NCBI RefSeq assembly: GCF_000155675.2
Contig: NC_020911.1
Location: 796,501-860,500 of the forward strand
DNA length: 64,000 nt
Origin: Octadecabacter antarcticus 307
GTDB taxonomy: Bacteria > Pseudomonadota > Alphaproteobacteria > Rhodobacterales > Rhodobacteraceae
Direction of reading: 5' to 3'
Shown: in pieces, positions 8,789-17,631 of the stretch
How positions within the stretch are numbered: position 1 is the stretch's first letter
How the letters are laid out: every line of letters starts with the position of its first letter
The notes under the pieces: generated by a model
What the model was told of the DNA's origin: nothing
Database searches by the model: none
What the model saw: the letters and a program-made list of their open reading frames with translations, nothing else
Made by a program: the position numbers and the translations under genes

Positions 8789-8825
8789 CCCTCTCAGGCA
8801 TGCAAGCATGCCCTGCCGGGTCATA
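8789..8825 (+). repeat. Hairpin insert 7
   Basis: 37 bp splitting a TGG codon (DIW). It reads CCCTCTCA-GGCATGC-AA-GCATGCC-CTGCCGGGTCATA, with a perfect seven-pair stem. Confidence 0.85.
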
Positions 8826-9090
8826 GATGGCCGCAACAAAGAAAGAGGCCATCGTCGCCTTTGATCTGTTTGTGGAAACCGACGGCGTGAAATACGAGCG
8901 GGCTATCAAGAAGCTGACCAAAGATCGTGACGCGTTGCTTACCTTCTACGACTTTCCAGCCAAACACTGGAAGCACATCCGCACGACAAATCCGATTGAA
9001 AGCGTCTTTGCCCCAGTCCGCAATCAGACACGCAAAACCAAAGGCTGCCTGAGCCGCAAAACCGCCCTATCTATGGTCTTCAAGCCGATG

Positions 9091-9134
9091 ATCCTTCGCG
9101 GGACATTGCTGCGCAATACCCTGTCAGGCAAGGG
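9091..9134 (+). repeat. Hairpin insert 8
   Basis: About 44 bp near the 3' end of the gene, after FKxMM. It reads ATCCTTCGCGGGA-CATTGC-TGC-GCAATAC-CCTGTCAGGCAAGG. The ends are more diverged and the stem is five pairs (ATTGC/GCAAT). Confidence 0.7.
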
Positions 9135-9273
9135 GCAGCCAAGAAGAAATGGCGAAAGCTCAGCGGCACAAACCGACTGCCCGAAGTCATGCAAGGGGTT
9201 GAGTTCAAGGACGCGATCAAGCAACCTCAGAACGCCGCCTAATCACACCGTCACCAACTTTCGCGCATAACTC

Positions 9274-9546
9274 GATAAATGGCCTTGGTGAGGCTCTTGA
9301 TCACGCTTAGGGCTTCAACACGAATACCCTAGAACACACGGTGACTGTCCATAAGATTGATGTAAGGGCAGTTCGGGAGAGCTTGCGACTTACACAAGAA
9401 GAATTCGCGCTACGCTTCGGGTTTGACCTCGGAACCCTACGGGGTTGGGAGCAAGGGCGGTTCATCCCGATGGAACGGCTCGCGTTCTTCTTAAGGTAAT
9501 TATGAACGCACCAGAAGACGTTGAACGCGCTTTGGCGACTGCATAA
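9274..9546 (+). pseudogene. HigA/NadS-like helix-turn-helix antitoxin, broken
   Basis: The frame reads GLGEALDHA, an in-frame TAG, then DVRAVRESLRLTQEEFALRFGFDLGTLRGWEQGR, the helix-turn-helix core of HigA/NadS-type antitoxin regulators, then a frameshift near 9486 into RVLLKVIMNAPEDVERALATA and a TAA at 9544-9546. Such genes follow a RelE/HigB-type toxin gene; none is seen upstream, where the IS256 element sits instead. The 5' end is lost at the IS right end (9273). It does not encode a full repressor now. Confidence 0.75.
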
Positions 9547-9560
9547 CTGGTGCTGGCCCT

Positions 9561-9897
9561 TCATTGGGCCAGCTGCCACAAACACCCATCCGACCCAAAA
9601 CCCTGCACCACATGCTCGCTATCCCTAAGCCGACACAGCGCCATATAGGCCCGCTGCACGGCACTCTTGCGCGACACTCCCACAAGTTCAGCTTGTGTAG
9701 TTAGCAACGTCTGAGGTTGTGCACGGAAGCAGTTCCAGCACGATCCGCCTGCACTTACCACGCGATAACGGCCTATCGTGCATGCGCCGTGGCCTATCAA
9801 CCCCGCTCGGTACCATTATTAGGGCCTCTACGTGCTCCCTTGCATCACCAGTGCTATACAGCGCCAACAGCGCGTTGTTGATGGTTCTATTCTGCAT
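9561..9897 (-). pseudogene. Small putative winged-helix protein, frameshifted
   Basis: Two overlapping minus-strand frames make one protein of about 112 residues. The first (from 9897) gives MQNRTINNALLALYSTGDAREHVEALI and MHDRPLSRGKCRRIVLELL. A frame change near 9730 leads to QPQTLLTTQAELVGVSRKSAVQRAYMALCRLRDSEHVVQGFGSDGCLWQLAQ. The pattern (helix, SRKSAVQRAYMALCRLR recognition-like helix, small-residue hairpin) suggests a DNA-binding winged helix, but I do not recognise the family. It lies among other mobile-element debris. Confidence 0.5.
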
Positions 9898-9987
9898 GCC
9901 CCATTGTGATTCACATGGGCGGAAAGATCAGCTATATTGTCGGTGCGTTTGATACATAAGGCCGGATATTTTCGAGACAAAGGCAGA

Positions 9988-10944
9988 TTAGGGCAGGCTG
10001 ATTGTCGTGCTCAATCGGTCCAATTCAATCCCATCGCGGTTGTGTGTGACGACGCCGTCGTAGGTGCCTGTTGGCCAGCCGTCTTCTGGCGGGTTGAGGC
10101 CGCCAGCGCGCATGAAAAGCGCTTGCACACGGGTTAGGACATCGTCGGTTTGGAACAATGCGCCATCCGGTCCGTCGATCGTGATGGTCACCACGTCGCC
10201 GGTCTGCGCGCCGAACGCAAACGCCCAAAGGACGATCGGGGCATCGGCGGATAAAAATGTAGCGGCGGCGGTGCCTGCTTTGACACTATCATAGTCCGGC
10301 ACGTCGTCGGCAAAGCCGATACTGAGCACTCCGCCAGCAGGCGTGTCCAATCGGATGTCCCACAACGTATTTTCGCCGACTCCGCCACAGATAATATCGC
10401 CCTCTGGTGCGAATGGATCAACAATCGCACCGCTGCGGCGCACCGAAATATGCACATGAGGGAATTGGGTGCGGCCAGAAAGCCCAACTTGGCCAAGGAT
10501 ATCGCCTGGCGCAACTTGGTCGCCTGTCACTACCACAACACTGCCTTCTTTCATATGACAATACTGAGTTTCCCAAGCGCCGCCATGTGCGACGACGACA
10601 CCATTCCCACAATCACGCCCATTGATTTCTCCAGCGAGGTCAGAAGTATAAAGGGCGTCGCGCATATCATTGCGCACGCCGCGCACGGTTCCAGCAGCTG
10701 AGGCAAGTACATCGACGCCAACGTCCATCGCTGACAGCAATGGCAAGCCAAAATCAGTGCCCTTGTGACCGTCATATGTCAGCGACCCACATTGGAAATC
10801 CAACGCAGCCTCGGACGGGTCATTGTCGACGTAGTTTTGGATATAGCAGGTGTCGCCCAAGGTGCAGTCGATGGGTAGACCGAGTCGTAGATCCTGCGCC
10901 ACGGCTGGTGTGGCGCAGGTTATCATCAGTGCAATGGCACGCAT
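9988..10944 (-). CDS. M23 family metallopeptidase, exported
   Basis: About 318 residues with a short signal peptide ([17 protein letters not shown]). The LytM/M23 domain has HKGTDFGLP (the HxxxD zinc pair), a middle NGVVVAHGG/QYCHMKEGS segment, and FPHVHISVR (HxH). The enzymes cleave peptide cross-links of peptidoglycan in the periplasm, or act as divisome/amidase activators when catalytic residues are lost; here the zinc ligands are kept. The C-terminal third is a beta-rich extension. The ATG at 10944 overlaps the clpA stop by one base (TGATG), so translation is probably coupled to clpA. Confidence 0.9.
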   Translation of the reverse strand: MRAIALMITCATPAVAQDLRLGLPIDCTLGDTCYIQNYVDNDPSEAALDFQCGSLTYDGHKGTDFGLPLLSAMDVGVDVLASAAGTVRGVRNDMRDALYTSDLAGEINGRDCGNGVVVAHGGAWETQYCHMKEGSVVVVTGDQVAPGDILGQVGLSGRTQFPHVHISVRRSGAIVDPFAPEGDIICGGVGENTLWDIRLDTPAGGVLSIGFADDVPDYDSVKAGTAAATFLSADAPIVLWAFAFGAQTGDVVTITIDGPDGALFQTDDVLTRVQALFMRAGGLNPPEDGWPTGTYDGVVTHNRDGIELDRLSTTISLP

Positions 10945-13265
10945 CAATCCGCCGCAAGGAGCGGTGGTTTGTCTTTTGAGATGCGAACCTTTTCAGGGGG
11001 CTCGATTTGGAGATCAAGTTTGCCGTTTTTCATGCCAACCTTGACATGACCACCTTTGGCCAGAGTGCCGAACAGTAACTCTTCGGCCAATGGTTTCTTG
11101 ATGTGTTCTTGGATCGTACGGCCCAGCGGACGCGCGCCCATTTTGTCATCATACCCTTTATCCGCAAGCCATTCCGCAGCAGGTCGGGTCAGTTCGATAG
11201 ACACATTGCGATCCATCAATTGCGCCTCTAGCTGGAGGACAAATTTTTCAACCACTTGCAGGATGATCTCTTTTCCAAGCGGGGCAAAGCTGACGACCGC
11301 GTCCAGACGGTTGCGGAATTCTGGCGTGAACGTGCGTTCAATCGCAGCCGTGTCTTCGCCTGTGCGACGTTCACGGCCAAACCCGATGGCTTCTTTTGCC
11401 ATTTCGGACGCACCAGCGTTCGTAGTCATGATGATGATGACATTGCGGAAATCCGTTGTCCGGCCATTATGATCGGTCAGTTTTCCGTTATCCATAACTT
11501 GCAACAGAATATTGTAGACATCCGGATGGGCCTTTTCCATCTCATCAAGCAGCAAAACACAGTGGGGGTTTTGATCGACGCCGTCGGTCAACATTCCACC
11601 CTGATCAAAGCCGACGTAGCCAGGAGGGGCGCCGATGAGGCGGGAGATTGAATGCTTTTCCATATATTCCGACATATCAAAGCGCAGAAGTTCAACGCCC
11701 AGCGTGTCGGCCAACTGTTTGGCAACTTCGGTTTTACCCACACCAGTTGGACCTGCGAACAGGTAGTTACCAATGGGCTTTTCGGGCTCACGCAGTCCAG
11801 CGCGCGCCAGCTTGATCGCAGAGCTTAGCGCGACAATCGCGTCGTCTTGGCCGAACACCACACGTTTGAGGGAAGATTCCAAATCCTTGAGAACCTCGGC
11901 ATCATCCTTGGACACGTTTTTGGGTGGGATGCGGGCGATCTTCGCCACAACAGCCTCAATTTCTTTGGTTCCGATGGTCTTGCGACGTTTGCTTTCGGCG
12001 ACCAGATGCTGAGCTGCGCCCGCCTCGTCGATGACATCGATGGCTTTGTCGGGCAGCTTGCGGTCGTTAATGTAGCGGGCTGACAGTTCCACGGCTGATT
12101 TGATCGCATCGGCAGTGTATTTGATCTGATGATGATCTTCGAAATAGGTCTTGATGCCTTTGAGGATCTTGATCGAATCCTCAACGGAGGGCTCATTGAC
12201 ATCAATCTTCTGGAACCGCCGCGCCAAAGCACGGTCTTTTTCAAAATGTTGACGGAATTCTTTGTAGGTTGTGGATCCCATACAGCGCAGCTTGCCACCC
12301 GCGAGCGCAGGTTTCAGCAGGTTGGACGCATCCATGGCCCCGCCGGATGTTGCACCAGCGCCAATGATTGTATGGATCTCGTCGATGAACAGGACCGCGT
12401 CGTCGTGATCTTCAAGTTCAGTCATGACCGCCTTCAGGCGTTCCTCGAAATCACCACGGTAGCGGGTGCCGGCCAGCAGTGCGCCCATATCAAGGGAATA
12501 GATTGTTGTGCCTGCGAGAACCTCCGGCACTTTGGATTCAATAATCTTACGCGCCAAGCCCTCGGCGATGGCAGTTTTACCGACGCCGGGGTCGCCCACC
12601 AAAAGCGGGTTGTTTTTGCGGCGGCGGCACAGCACCTGAATGCAACGCTCAACTTCGTGATCGCGGCCAATCAGCGGGTCAACGTCACCTTTTTGTGCTT
12701 TGACGTTCAGATCGACGCAATATTTGGCCAGCGCGCTTTCGTCCTTGCTTGATTCCTCTGCCGATTCAGCTTCGTCGTCTAGTGTTGGTGCGCCAGTGAC
12801 CGGCCGACTTTCGCCAAATGCTGGATTTTTCGCGACACCATGGGCAATGAAGTTTACTGCGTCATAGCGGGTCATGTCTTGGTCTTGCAGAAAATAGGCT
12901 GCATTGCTTTCGCGTTCAGCAAATATTGCGACAAGCACATTGGCACCAGTCACTTCGGTGCGCCCAGACGACTGCACATGGATCGCGGCGCGCTGGATGA
13001 CACGCTGGAAGGCAGCCGTTGGCACTGCTTCGGATCCTTCAACGTCCGTCACTAGGGTCGACAGATCGTCTTCGATGAAATCCTCAAGTGTTTTGCGCAA
13101 CTCTCCCAGATCAACCGAACATGCTTTCATCACGCGGGCCGCATCGGGTTCATCGATCAACGCGAGCAAGAGGTGCTCAAGCGTGGCGAGTTCATGTTTA
13201 CGCGCGTTGGCCAGCGCCAAGGCGGAATGGATTGACTGCTCAAGCGTCGTGGAAAATGATGGCAT
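10944..13265 (-). CDS. clpA: ATP-dependent Clp protease ATP-binding subunit ClpA
   Basis: 773 residues. The order is: two Clp_N repeats (1-145), an acidic linker, AAA1 with Walker A GDPGVGKT (224-231) and FIDE (293-296), and AAA2 with GPTGVGKT (505-512) and LLLDE (570s). An IGFG loop at 627-630 is in the place of the IGL/F loop that docks on ClpP. It unfolds proteins and feeds them to ClpP. The middle M-domain of ClpB/ClpC is absent, which makes it ClpA. The adaptor gene clpS, often next to clpA, is not found in the 190 bases upstream. The downstream M23 gene overlaps its stop. Confidence 0.96.
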   Translation of the reverse strand: MPSFSTTLEQSIHSALALANARKHELATLEHLLLALIDEPDAARVMKACSVDLGELRKTLEDFIEDDLSTLVTDVEGSEAVPTAAFQRVIQRAAIHVQSSGRTEVTGANVLVAIFAERESNAAYFLQDQDMTRYDAVNFIAHGVAKNPAFGESRPVTGAPTLDDEAESAEESSKDESALAKYCVDLNVKAQKGDVDPLIGRDHEVERCIQVLCRRRKNNPLLVGDPGVGKTAIAEGLARKIIESKVPEVLAGTTIYSLDMGALLAGTRYRGDFEERLKAVMTELEDHDDAVLFIDEIHTIIGAGATSGGAMDASNLLKPALAGGKLRCMGSTTYKEFRQHFEKDRALARRFQKIDVNEPSVEDSIKILKGIKTYFEDHHQIKYTADAIKSAVELSARYINDRKLPDKAIDVIDEAGAAQHLVAESKRRKTIGTKEIEAVVAKIARIPPKNVSKDDAEVLKDLESSLKRVVFGQDDAIVALSSAIKLARAGLREPEKPIGNYLFAGPTGVGKTEVAKQLADTLGVELLRFDMSEYMEKHSISRLIGAPPGYVGFDQGGMLTDGVDQNPHCVLLLDEMEKAHPDVYNILLQVMDNGKLTDHNGRTTDFRNVIIIMTTNAGASEMAKEAIGFGRERRTGEDTAAIERTFTPEFRNRLDAVVSFAPLGKEIILQVVEKFVLQLEAQLMDRNVSIELTRPAAEWLADKGYDDKMGARPLGRTIQEHIKKPLAEELLFGTLAKGGHVKVGMKNGKLDLQIEPPEKVRISKDKPPLLAAD

Positions 13266-13451
13266 GTTGCGTGCTCCTTCTGATCGGGGTCTGCTGGGGG
13301 TCGCGGCCCATCCAAACCGTGGTCTCTTATGGTTAAGTTTTGCCTTATTCAGTCTTGCTTCAAGGAAAAAAATTCCACAAAGTTGTTACTGGGTCGCGAT
13401 TGTGACGTCTAAGGCTCTGTTTTATTGACGATTATGCTAAATTCTGGGCGG

Positions 13452-14213
13452 TCAGAAATTATCTCGTTTCTTGCGGATCTCGGTGAAGACGTCGGTCGGG
13501 TCGCTGTTGGTCATGCCAAAGGCGGTTTGCAGCGCGGGAACGTCGGCCCGCAGAAAAGGGTTTGTGCGCTTCTCAACGCCGAGGTCTGAGGGCACGGTAG
13601 GTTGCTTCTCCGCGCGGGTTCTGGTGACTTCTTCTATACGAGAGATAAGGTCGGAATTGTCCGGTTCAATAGTTAATGCGAAACGGGCGTTGGTTTGGGT
13701 GTATTCGTGGCCGCTGCAAACACGGGTCTCATCGGGTAGGGCGCGCAATTTTAGCATGCTTTGCCACATCTGGGCGGGCGTGCCTTCGAATAGTCGGCCA
13801 CATCCAAGGGCCATCAGACTGTCGCCGGTGAACAGCACGTCGGACGTGGCAAAATGCAGTGCAAAATGGCCGATCGTGTGGCCTGAAACATCGAAAACCT
13901 GCGCAGCTTCGCCGCAGATCGTGATTGTATCTCCCTCAACCACAGCTAGATCAATCGGCGGTAAGCGGTGAGCGTCTGCCGCCGCGCCGATCACACGGGC
14001 CGATCCGCGCAATGGCTCTAGTCCGTCAACATGATCCCCGTGGTGGTGCGTCAGAAGGATGTCCGTCAGTGTCCAGCCCTGCGCGTCCAACGCCGCTTGA
14101 ATGGGTGGAGCGTCGGGAGCGTCGACCAATAAGGTCTCTTTCGTGCGGGCATTGTGCAACAAGAAGGCATAATTATTCGCAAGACAGGGAATGGTCACAA
14201 GTTCGAGGGGCAT
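13452..14213 (-). CDS. gloB: Hydroxyacylglutathione hydrolase (glyoxalase II)
   Basis: 253 residues, normal for the family. A metallo-beta-lactamase fold begins [16 protein letters not shown] and carries the binuclear metal motif [10 protein letters not shown] near residue 55, then [30 protein letters not shown] and [10 protein letters not shown]. The C-terminal substrate-binding helices end [11 protein letters not shown]. It hydrolyses S-lactoylglutathione to lactate and glutathione, the second step of methylglyoxal detoxification. I chose ATG 14213; the frame is open upstream but the extra residues are not family-like. It is divergent from a methyltransferase gene, 90 bp apart. Confidence 0.95.
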   Translation of the reverse strand: MPLELVTIPCLANNYAFLLHNARTKETLLVDAPDAPPIQAALDAQGWTLTDILLTHHHGDHVDGLEPLRGSARVIGAAADAHRLPPIDLAVVEGDTITICGEAAQVFDVSGHTIGHFALHFATSDVLFTGDSLMALGCGRLFEGTPAQMWQSMLKLRALPDETRVCSGHEYTQTNARFALTIEPDNSDLISRIEEVTRTRAEKQPTVPSDLGVEKRTNPFLRADVPALQTAFGMTNSDPTDVFTEIRKKRDNF

Positions 14214-14303
14214 GGTGTTGTCCAATCCTGTTGGTATTGTGATGGTGACGTGTTGCCTGTTCGTTTTGACAGTTTGGGGCAGTATGGGCTGATTGGGGCG
14301 AAA

Positions 14304-15050
14304 ATGCATCTAGATGTGCACGATCTTCGGGAATTTTACTACCGCAGTCCACTGGGCCGCGCGGCACAAAAGGTCGTACGGGATGAATTGGTGCGGTTGT
14401 GGCCCGAAGCAAAGGGGCAAACGGTCGCGGGGTTCGGGTTTGCGGTGCCCTTGTTGCGGCCTTATCTTGCGGACTCGCGGCGGGTCATTGCGCTGATGCC
14501 CGGTCCGCAAGGCGTTATGCCGTGGCCTGACAACAAGCCAAACGTTAGTGTGCTCTGCGAAGACACGCTCTGGCCGTTGGCGTCTGGCAGCGTTGATAAA
14601 TTGGTGCTTTTGCACGGGCTGGAAACGTCCGATACTCCCATGGCACTGCTGGATGAATGCTGGCGTGTACTTGGGCCAGGGGGACGCGCGGTGTTTATTG
14701 TACCCAATCGAACCGGGCTTTGGTCGCGGTCCGATGCAACGCCGTTCGGCTTTGGGCGGCCCTATTCGCTGGGTCAGTTGGAAAAACAGCTGCGCGATGT
14801 CGGGCTTATTCCTGTCAATACGTTGTCCACGTTGTATCAGCCCCCATCCGCGCGCAAAATCTGGCGACAATTTGCGAAAGCGATGGAAGGTGCTGGGCGC
14901 CACATTCCTGTCTTTGCAGCGGGCGGCGTTTTGATGGTCGAAGCCGCCAAACAAGTCCCGCAGCCAAGACGCCCCGGTCTGGCAGAGGCAGTCAAACGCC
15001 CCCTTCGGGTACTTGAGGGCATGGGCGGGCCAGTGGTGAAACCGGCCTAG
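14304..15050 (+). CDS. Class I SAM-dependent methyltransferase (type 11-like)
   Basis: 248 residues from ATG 14304. It begins [29 protein letters not shown]; the glycine-rich strand is [11 protein letters not shown], and motif IV-like [15 protein letters not shown] is followed by [21 protein letters not shown], the usual post-II strand of Methyltransf_11 proteins. The substrate is unknown. The gene is divergent from gloB, an arrangement I recall as common in Rhodobacteraceae. The C-terminal tail is basic and proline-rich. Confidence 0.85.
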   Translation: MHLDVHDLREFYYRSPLGRAAQKVVRDELVRLWPEAKGQTVAGFGFAVPLLRPYLADSRRVIALMPGPQGVMPWPDNKPNVSVLCEDTLWPLASGSVDKLVLLHGLETSDTPMALLDECWRVLGPGGRAVFIVPNRTGLWSRSDATPFGFGRPYSLGQLEKQLRDVGLIPVNTLSTLYQPPSARKIWRQFAKAMEGAGRHIPVFAAGGVLMVEAAKQVPQPRRPGLAEAVKRPLRVLEGMGGPVVKPA

Positions 15051-15070
15051 GGCATGTCTCTTGGTGGCGC

Positions 15071-16673
15071 TTAGCCCAACACGATCTGATCAGCGGTGAC
15101 GCCGGTGGTCCCGTCAAGGCGGATCACAAGGATACTGACATCGCTGTCGTTGGCGCGGGCTTCATACGAGACCACAATGTCTGTAAACGCTCCGCCAGCG
15201 TCTTTGCGGACACTAATGTCGTTCACATTTGTGCCGTCGATGTTTTCGGGTCTGACTCGAAGGATATCTTCATCTGGATCAAAGTCGTTGATCTGCAAAT
15301 AGATGTCATCAGGCGGGGTGCCATCGAGACGGAAATGGCCAATTTGGAAAGTATCTGCGCCAGCACCGCCTTGTGCGAATGCGGTTCCGTCGCCGTCGTT
15401 ATATGGGTGACTCGTGTAAGTAATGGTATCGTCGCCGTCGCCACCAATTGCTGTGCCGCTTGCGTAAACGGAAATGGCGTCATCGCACGCGCCGCTATCC
15501 GCGGTTGAACCCTTTTCTTGCGGTAAGTCTGTCATTGCCTTCATCGCCAAAAAGTTCGCTGTCGCCCGATCTCTCGTACAGAACGTCATCGCCAACCCCA
15601 CCATAGAGCCTTGATCCACTTGAATAATGTGCCTCTATCAGGTCGTCTCCCTCATCCCCGTAAGCGGCACCGCTTCGATGAAAGATCTCAATGTTGTCGT
15701 TGCCTGTGCCGCCGTTCACGTTGCCACCAAAGCTGAGTATGTTATCAACACCTCTGCCACCATTGATAACGCTCCCCCGAATCGAGCCAAACATGCGGAT
15801 GCGGTTATCGCCAGCACCGCCGTCAATCGTCGACCCGCCTTCCTCGATTTTGATGAGGTCGTCGCCGTTAATGATGGCACGGACACCGCAGGCATGGGCG
15901 AAGTCGTTGCCATCACCGCCTTCGAACACGACGTTGGCAACTTCGCTGAGCAGCACATCGTCGCCCGCTGCACCATTTACGGTGATGCCGCCCGCATCGG
16001 CGGTAAGCCAGTCAATTCTGTCTGTCCCGATGGTATCCTCAGTCACTAGGGTTTCTGTGACGCCGTTGCGTGTTACGAGACATCTTTCTTGTAGGTATGA
16101 CGTCAGAGCTCGGTTGTCGAAGCCCGACTCTAGATAATAATACCCCGCGTCGCGGTTCGCGGTCAATTCGGGCAGGCCGTCGGTCATGTTCTCAGGCGAC
16201 GCAAATGTGTCAGCTTCCGCCAAAAGATGATGAGGCCCCAAGAGCGTGAGGCCAAAATGTTCTTCGAAGTCACTCAGAAAGTAGTTGCTTTGAAAGCCGC
16301 CAAAGTCGCGTTCACCCGGAATATCACCTGCAGTTTCTGATGTATTATCAGGCCAATCGACACCGTCGGGAACAAGATAGTAGCGGGCCTCATGCATGGG
16401 TATGTAGGTGCTTGGTTCGCTGTTAACACTAACATCGACGTACGTAATAACTGCAAGGCTGCGGGTTTCCTTTTCACCAAATTCAATCGCCACGACGTCG
16501 TCGGTTTCTGAGAAGCTCGCGCCGAGTGTGTCCGGATTTACAGGGTTCACGGAATCGGCCGGGTCAGTAACGTCGTCCGCCCCATCGTCGACCATGTCTT
16601 CGTCCTGCCCCGTCATCAACGGTATCAAAAAAAACGCGCCAAATATAAGCGCCATTAAGGCGGCAGGACCCAT
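15071..16673 (-). pseudogene. RTX/hemolysin-type calcium-binding protein with a frameshift
   Basis: The first frame (16673 to 15495) has an N-terminal hydrophobic segment (MGPAALMALIFGAFFLIPLM), an acidic linker, a globular part and then GGxGxDxxx repeats such as GGDGNDFA, GGAGDNRI, GGTGNDNI, GDEGDDLI and GGVGDDVL. The second frame (down to 15071) continues with IGGDGDDTITY, GGAGADTFQIGHF and a C-terminal domain ending VTADQIVLG. The two join if one A is removed from the AAAAGGG (minus strand) at about 15510-15516, giving LTARKGSTADSGACDDAIS. RTX repeats bind calcium outside the cell. The single slip suggests a recent loss or a sequence error. There is no type I export pair nearby. Confidence 0.8.
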
Positions 16674-17070
16674 CTGAAGAATTCCCTTGTTGCGTCAAAT
16701 ACCGTTCGAATGTGTTTGATCTTCGGAACCGCGTCAGTTGTCGTAAGTAGCGAAGGACGGCACCTTCCATAGCAGGTGTAAAAGAATCGCTATAAAATGC
16801 GGCATGTCTTTGCAAAGATAGCGTAAAGAAAGGGGTTCGTGGCGCTGGGCAGCACAGATCGTCACGGCACAAGGGCCTAGCCCAGCTTTGGGTCAATATA
16901 CAAAGGGGGTTTCAGTCTTAATAAATTGCGCCCCTATTAGGTTGCCCCAACAGAAACGCTCTGCTACATCCGCCATGATTTTGCCGCCTCGCGATAATGC
17001 GAGGCATGATTTTGACGTCTTGTGATTCCCGATGCGGGTGGCAGGGCGCCTAGACTTCGAAAGGGTGGAC
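16674..17070. promoter_or_regulatory. Shared upstream region of the ATP synthase operon and the RTX gene
   Basis: 397 bases between divergent starts with no gene seen. It must hold the atp operon promoter. Just upstream of atpH lies a perfect 7-bp inverted repeat, GCCTCGC-GATAAT-GCGAGGC (16986-17005), 65 bases before the start codon. It may be a leader hairpin or an operator. Confidence 0.5.
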
Positions 17071-17631
17071 GTGTCTGAACCAGCTTCGATTTCCTCCGGC
17101 ATTGCCGCGCGTTATGCCACCGCCGTCTTCGATCTTTCGAAAGACGCCAAGGGCCTGAAAGCGCTTGAAACTGATATTGACGCCTTGGGTGCGGCTTTAG
17201 ATAGCAGCGACGATCTGCGCACCTTGATTTCTTCGCCGCTGTATAGCCGCGTGGAACAAGGCGGTGCCATCGGTGCCGTGGCCAAAAAAATGAAACTCTC
17301 AAAGACTATGGCCAACACGCTGGCGCTCATGGCGTCCAAGCGTCGCTTGTTTGTGGTTCCGCAGATGATCGCGTCGTTGAACGCTAAAATCGCACAAGAA
17401 AAAGGCGAGGTGACCGCTGATGTGGTCTCTGCCAAGGCGCTGACAAAGCCGCAATCTGCTAAGCTGGCGAAAACGCTTTCTGCGTCCTTCGAGGCTGATG
17501 TTAAAATAAATGCGACCGTTGATGAAACCCTCATCGGTGGTCTTATTGTTAAAGTTGGGTCCAAGATGATCGATACGTCGGTTAAATCAAAGCTCAACGC
17601 TCTCCAGAACACTATGAAAGAGGCCCGGTAA
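17071..17631 (+). CDS. atpH: F1F0 ATP synthase subunit delta
   Basis: 186 residues from a GTG at 17071, preceded by AAGGGTGG; the family length and the start [21 protein letters not shown] support this start. The N-terminal six-helix bundle binds the alpha subunits at the top of F1, and the C-terminal part ([27 protein letters not shown]) contacts the b stalk. First gene of atpHAGDC; its stop overlaps the atpA start by one base (TAATG). The F0 genes are not in the window, as is usual for Rhodobacteraceae. Confidence 0.96.
   Translation: MSEPASISSGIAARYATAVFDLSKDAKGLKALETDIDALGAALDSSDDLRTLISSPLYSRVEQGGAIGAVAKKMKLSKTMANTLALMASKRRLFVVPQMIASLNAKIAQEKGEVTADVVSAKALTKPQSAKLAKTLSASFEADVKINATVDETLIGGLIVKVGSKMIDTSVKSKLNALQNTMKEAR

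Larger units (their letters stand above)
7675..9242 (+). pseudogene. IS256-family (Mutator-type) transposase interrupted by seven short inserts
   Basis: The pieces between inserts read as a continuous transposase: 7675-7890 (72 codons, ending REVMT), 7968-8120 (51 codons), 8158-8298 (47), 8338-8493 (52), 8531-8590 (20), 8641-8788, 8826-9090 and 9135-9242. The first four are whole numbers of codons and join in phase. Catalytic DDE residues are seen in IWADGVYF (first Asp), the GDGALGFW region (second Asp) and TNPIESVF (Glu), and the C-terminus ends KQPQNAA. Apart from the inserts the only damage noted is one missing base near 8773 (GGCTG for GGCCTG) and a probable Trp-to-Gly change at 8531. 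As DNA it cannot be translated whole. Confidence 0.9.
7582..9273 (+). mobile_element. IS256-family insertion sequence carrying hairpin inserts
   Basis: The ends are imperfect inverted repeats: GAGTCATAGCTGAAAG at 7582 on the plus strand matches GAGTTATGCGCGAAAG read inward from 9273 on the minus strand, and both continue into TTxGTGACGG. Between them lies one transposase gene interrupted by short palindromic inserts. No target-site duplication is visible: the 8-9 bases on the left and right differ. The right flank runs straight into an antitoxin-like gene, so the element seems to have landed in or at the edge of that gene. Confidence 0.85.

Noticed and set aside
7891..9134. CRISPR array suspected from regularly recurring hairpins
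   Set aside because: The spacing between copies varies from about 60 to 260 bases, both orientations occur, and the sequence between copies codes for a transposase. There are no cas genes.
7891..9134. Translational bypass elements (as in phage T4 gene 60 or yeast mitochondrial byps)
   Set aside because: The codon before each insert does not match the triplet before the resuming codon (AAG against GGG, ACC against GGG), so the take-off/landing rule fails. RNA removal is not excluded but has no positive evidence.
7891..9134. Integron attC sites
   Set aside because: The inner and outer core boxes RYYYAAC/GTTRRRY and the cassette structure are absent.
12129..12752. 207-codon open frame on the plus strand
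   Set aside because: Antisense of clpA with no domain content.
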